From NCBI GenBank assembly GCA_003838065.1, contig QZAC01000177.1, positions 1 through 6,058 of the forward strand: a stretch of DNA of 6,058 nucleotides, written 5' to 3'. The stretch comes from Methanocalculus sp. MSAO_Arc2. GTDB lineage: Archaea > Halobacteriota > Methanomicrobia > Methanomicrobiales > Methanocorpusculaceae. The notes beneath the pieces were generated by a model that was not told the origin of the DNA, did no database searches, and saw nothing but the letters and a program-made list of their open reading frames with translations. Positions 5,939-6,058 of this stretch are shown here, piece after piece (position 1 is the first letter of the stretch; each line of letters begins with the position of its first letter). The translations under genes and the position numbers were made by a program.

Positions 5939-5946
5939 TCACCTCA
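5939..5946 (-). promoter_or_regulatory. Shine-Dalgarno site overlapping the upstream stop codon
   Basis: The minus strand reads CAGTGAGGTGATAATGGAG. The TGA stop of the upstream gene is embedded in GAGGTGAT, which lies 9 bases before the ATG of the 67-aa gene. This suggests coupled translation and settles the start region of the small gene. A minimal ATG-GAG-ACA-TGA frame also lies directly after the site. Confidence 0.6.
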
Positions 5947-6058
5947 CTGTGTCGCATCGATCTCGATCACATACGGGTTTGGCACATAGTGGTGTGCGTA
6001 CACCTCGTAGTTCTTCTCGGTCACCGTGTAGAACTTGTTGAACTTCAGGGTGATATCG
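5944..6058 (-). CDS. 3' end of an unrecognised gene (partial, runs off the right edge)
   Basis: Only the last 37 codons and the TGA are in the window; the 5' part lies beyond base 6058. The peptide starts DITLKFNKFYTVTEKNYEVY and ends VPNPYVIEIDATQ, with alternating hydrophobic residues that suggest beta strands, and is rich in Tyr and Asn. About 30 of 37 codons end in G or C, with AAG, TTC, AAC, TAC, GTG and GAG dominant, which marks this as true coding sequence and possibly a highly expressed gene. I do not recognise the family from this fragment. It precedes the 67-aa gene by 15 bases on the same strand, so the two are probably an operon. Confidence 0.75.
   Translation of the reverse strand, partial: DITLKFNKFYTVTEKNYEVYAHHYVPNPYVIEIDATQ

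Overview
The window reads as chromosomal DNA of a methanogenic archaeon, most likely of the Methanomicrobiales or a close relative. The basis is the gene set: a group II chaperonin (thermosome) subunit, the archaea-specific tRNA(Ile2) agmatidine synthetase TiaS, and the archaeal HTH regulator family with a conserved N-terminal domain. The expression signals are also archaeal: TATA-type box A elements and Shine-Dalgarno sequences such as GGTGAT and GAGGTGAT. The genus is an inference from style only. I see no rRNA, tRNA, CRISPR array, insertion sequence or phage gene.

Left part (1-2434, minus strand): an unrecognised acidic 295-residue protein gene with a strong ribosome binding site and its own box A. 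It is separated by a 264-base gap from tiaS. The gap has no convincing intact gene but carries a protein-like reading frame broken by one stop. TiaS has all its signature motifs plus a short, unusual C-terminal tail.

Middle (2420-5195, plus strand): tiaS and the HTH regulator diverge from an 84-base intergenic region with a single AT-rich core. The regulator is followed after 52 bases by the complete thermosome gene. The thermosome has its own near-consensus box A directly after the regulator's stop. A 9-base-arm inverted repeat spans the expected transcription start and contains the Shine-Dalgarno sequence. A hairpin with a T-rich tail follows the thermosome stop.

Right part (5218-6058): a 128-residue protein made of two zinc ribbons with identical cysteine spacing on the plus strand. 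It converges on a minus-strand gene pair entering from the right edge: the 3' end of an unrecognised gene with strongly G/C-ending codons, then a 67-residue protein with two CX3C motifs. The stop codon of the first overlaps the Shine-Dalgarno sequence of the second. An interrupted inverted repeat lies between the convergent units.

TiaS serves decoding (reading AUA with tRNA-Ile CAU) and the thermosome serves protein folding. The adjacent regulator is a candidate controller of one or both, but only position supports that. The most interesting items are the inverted repeat at the thermosome start, the tandem zinc-ribbon protein and the small CX3C protein.
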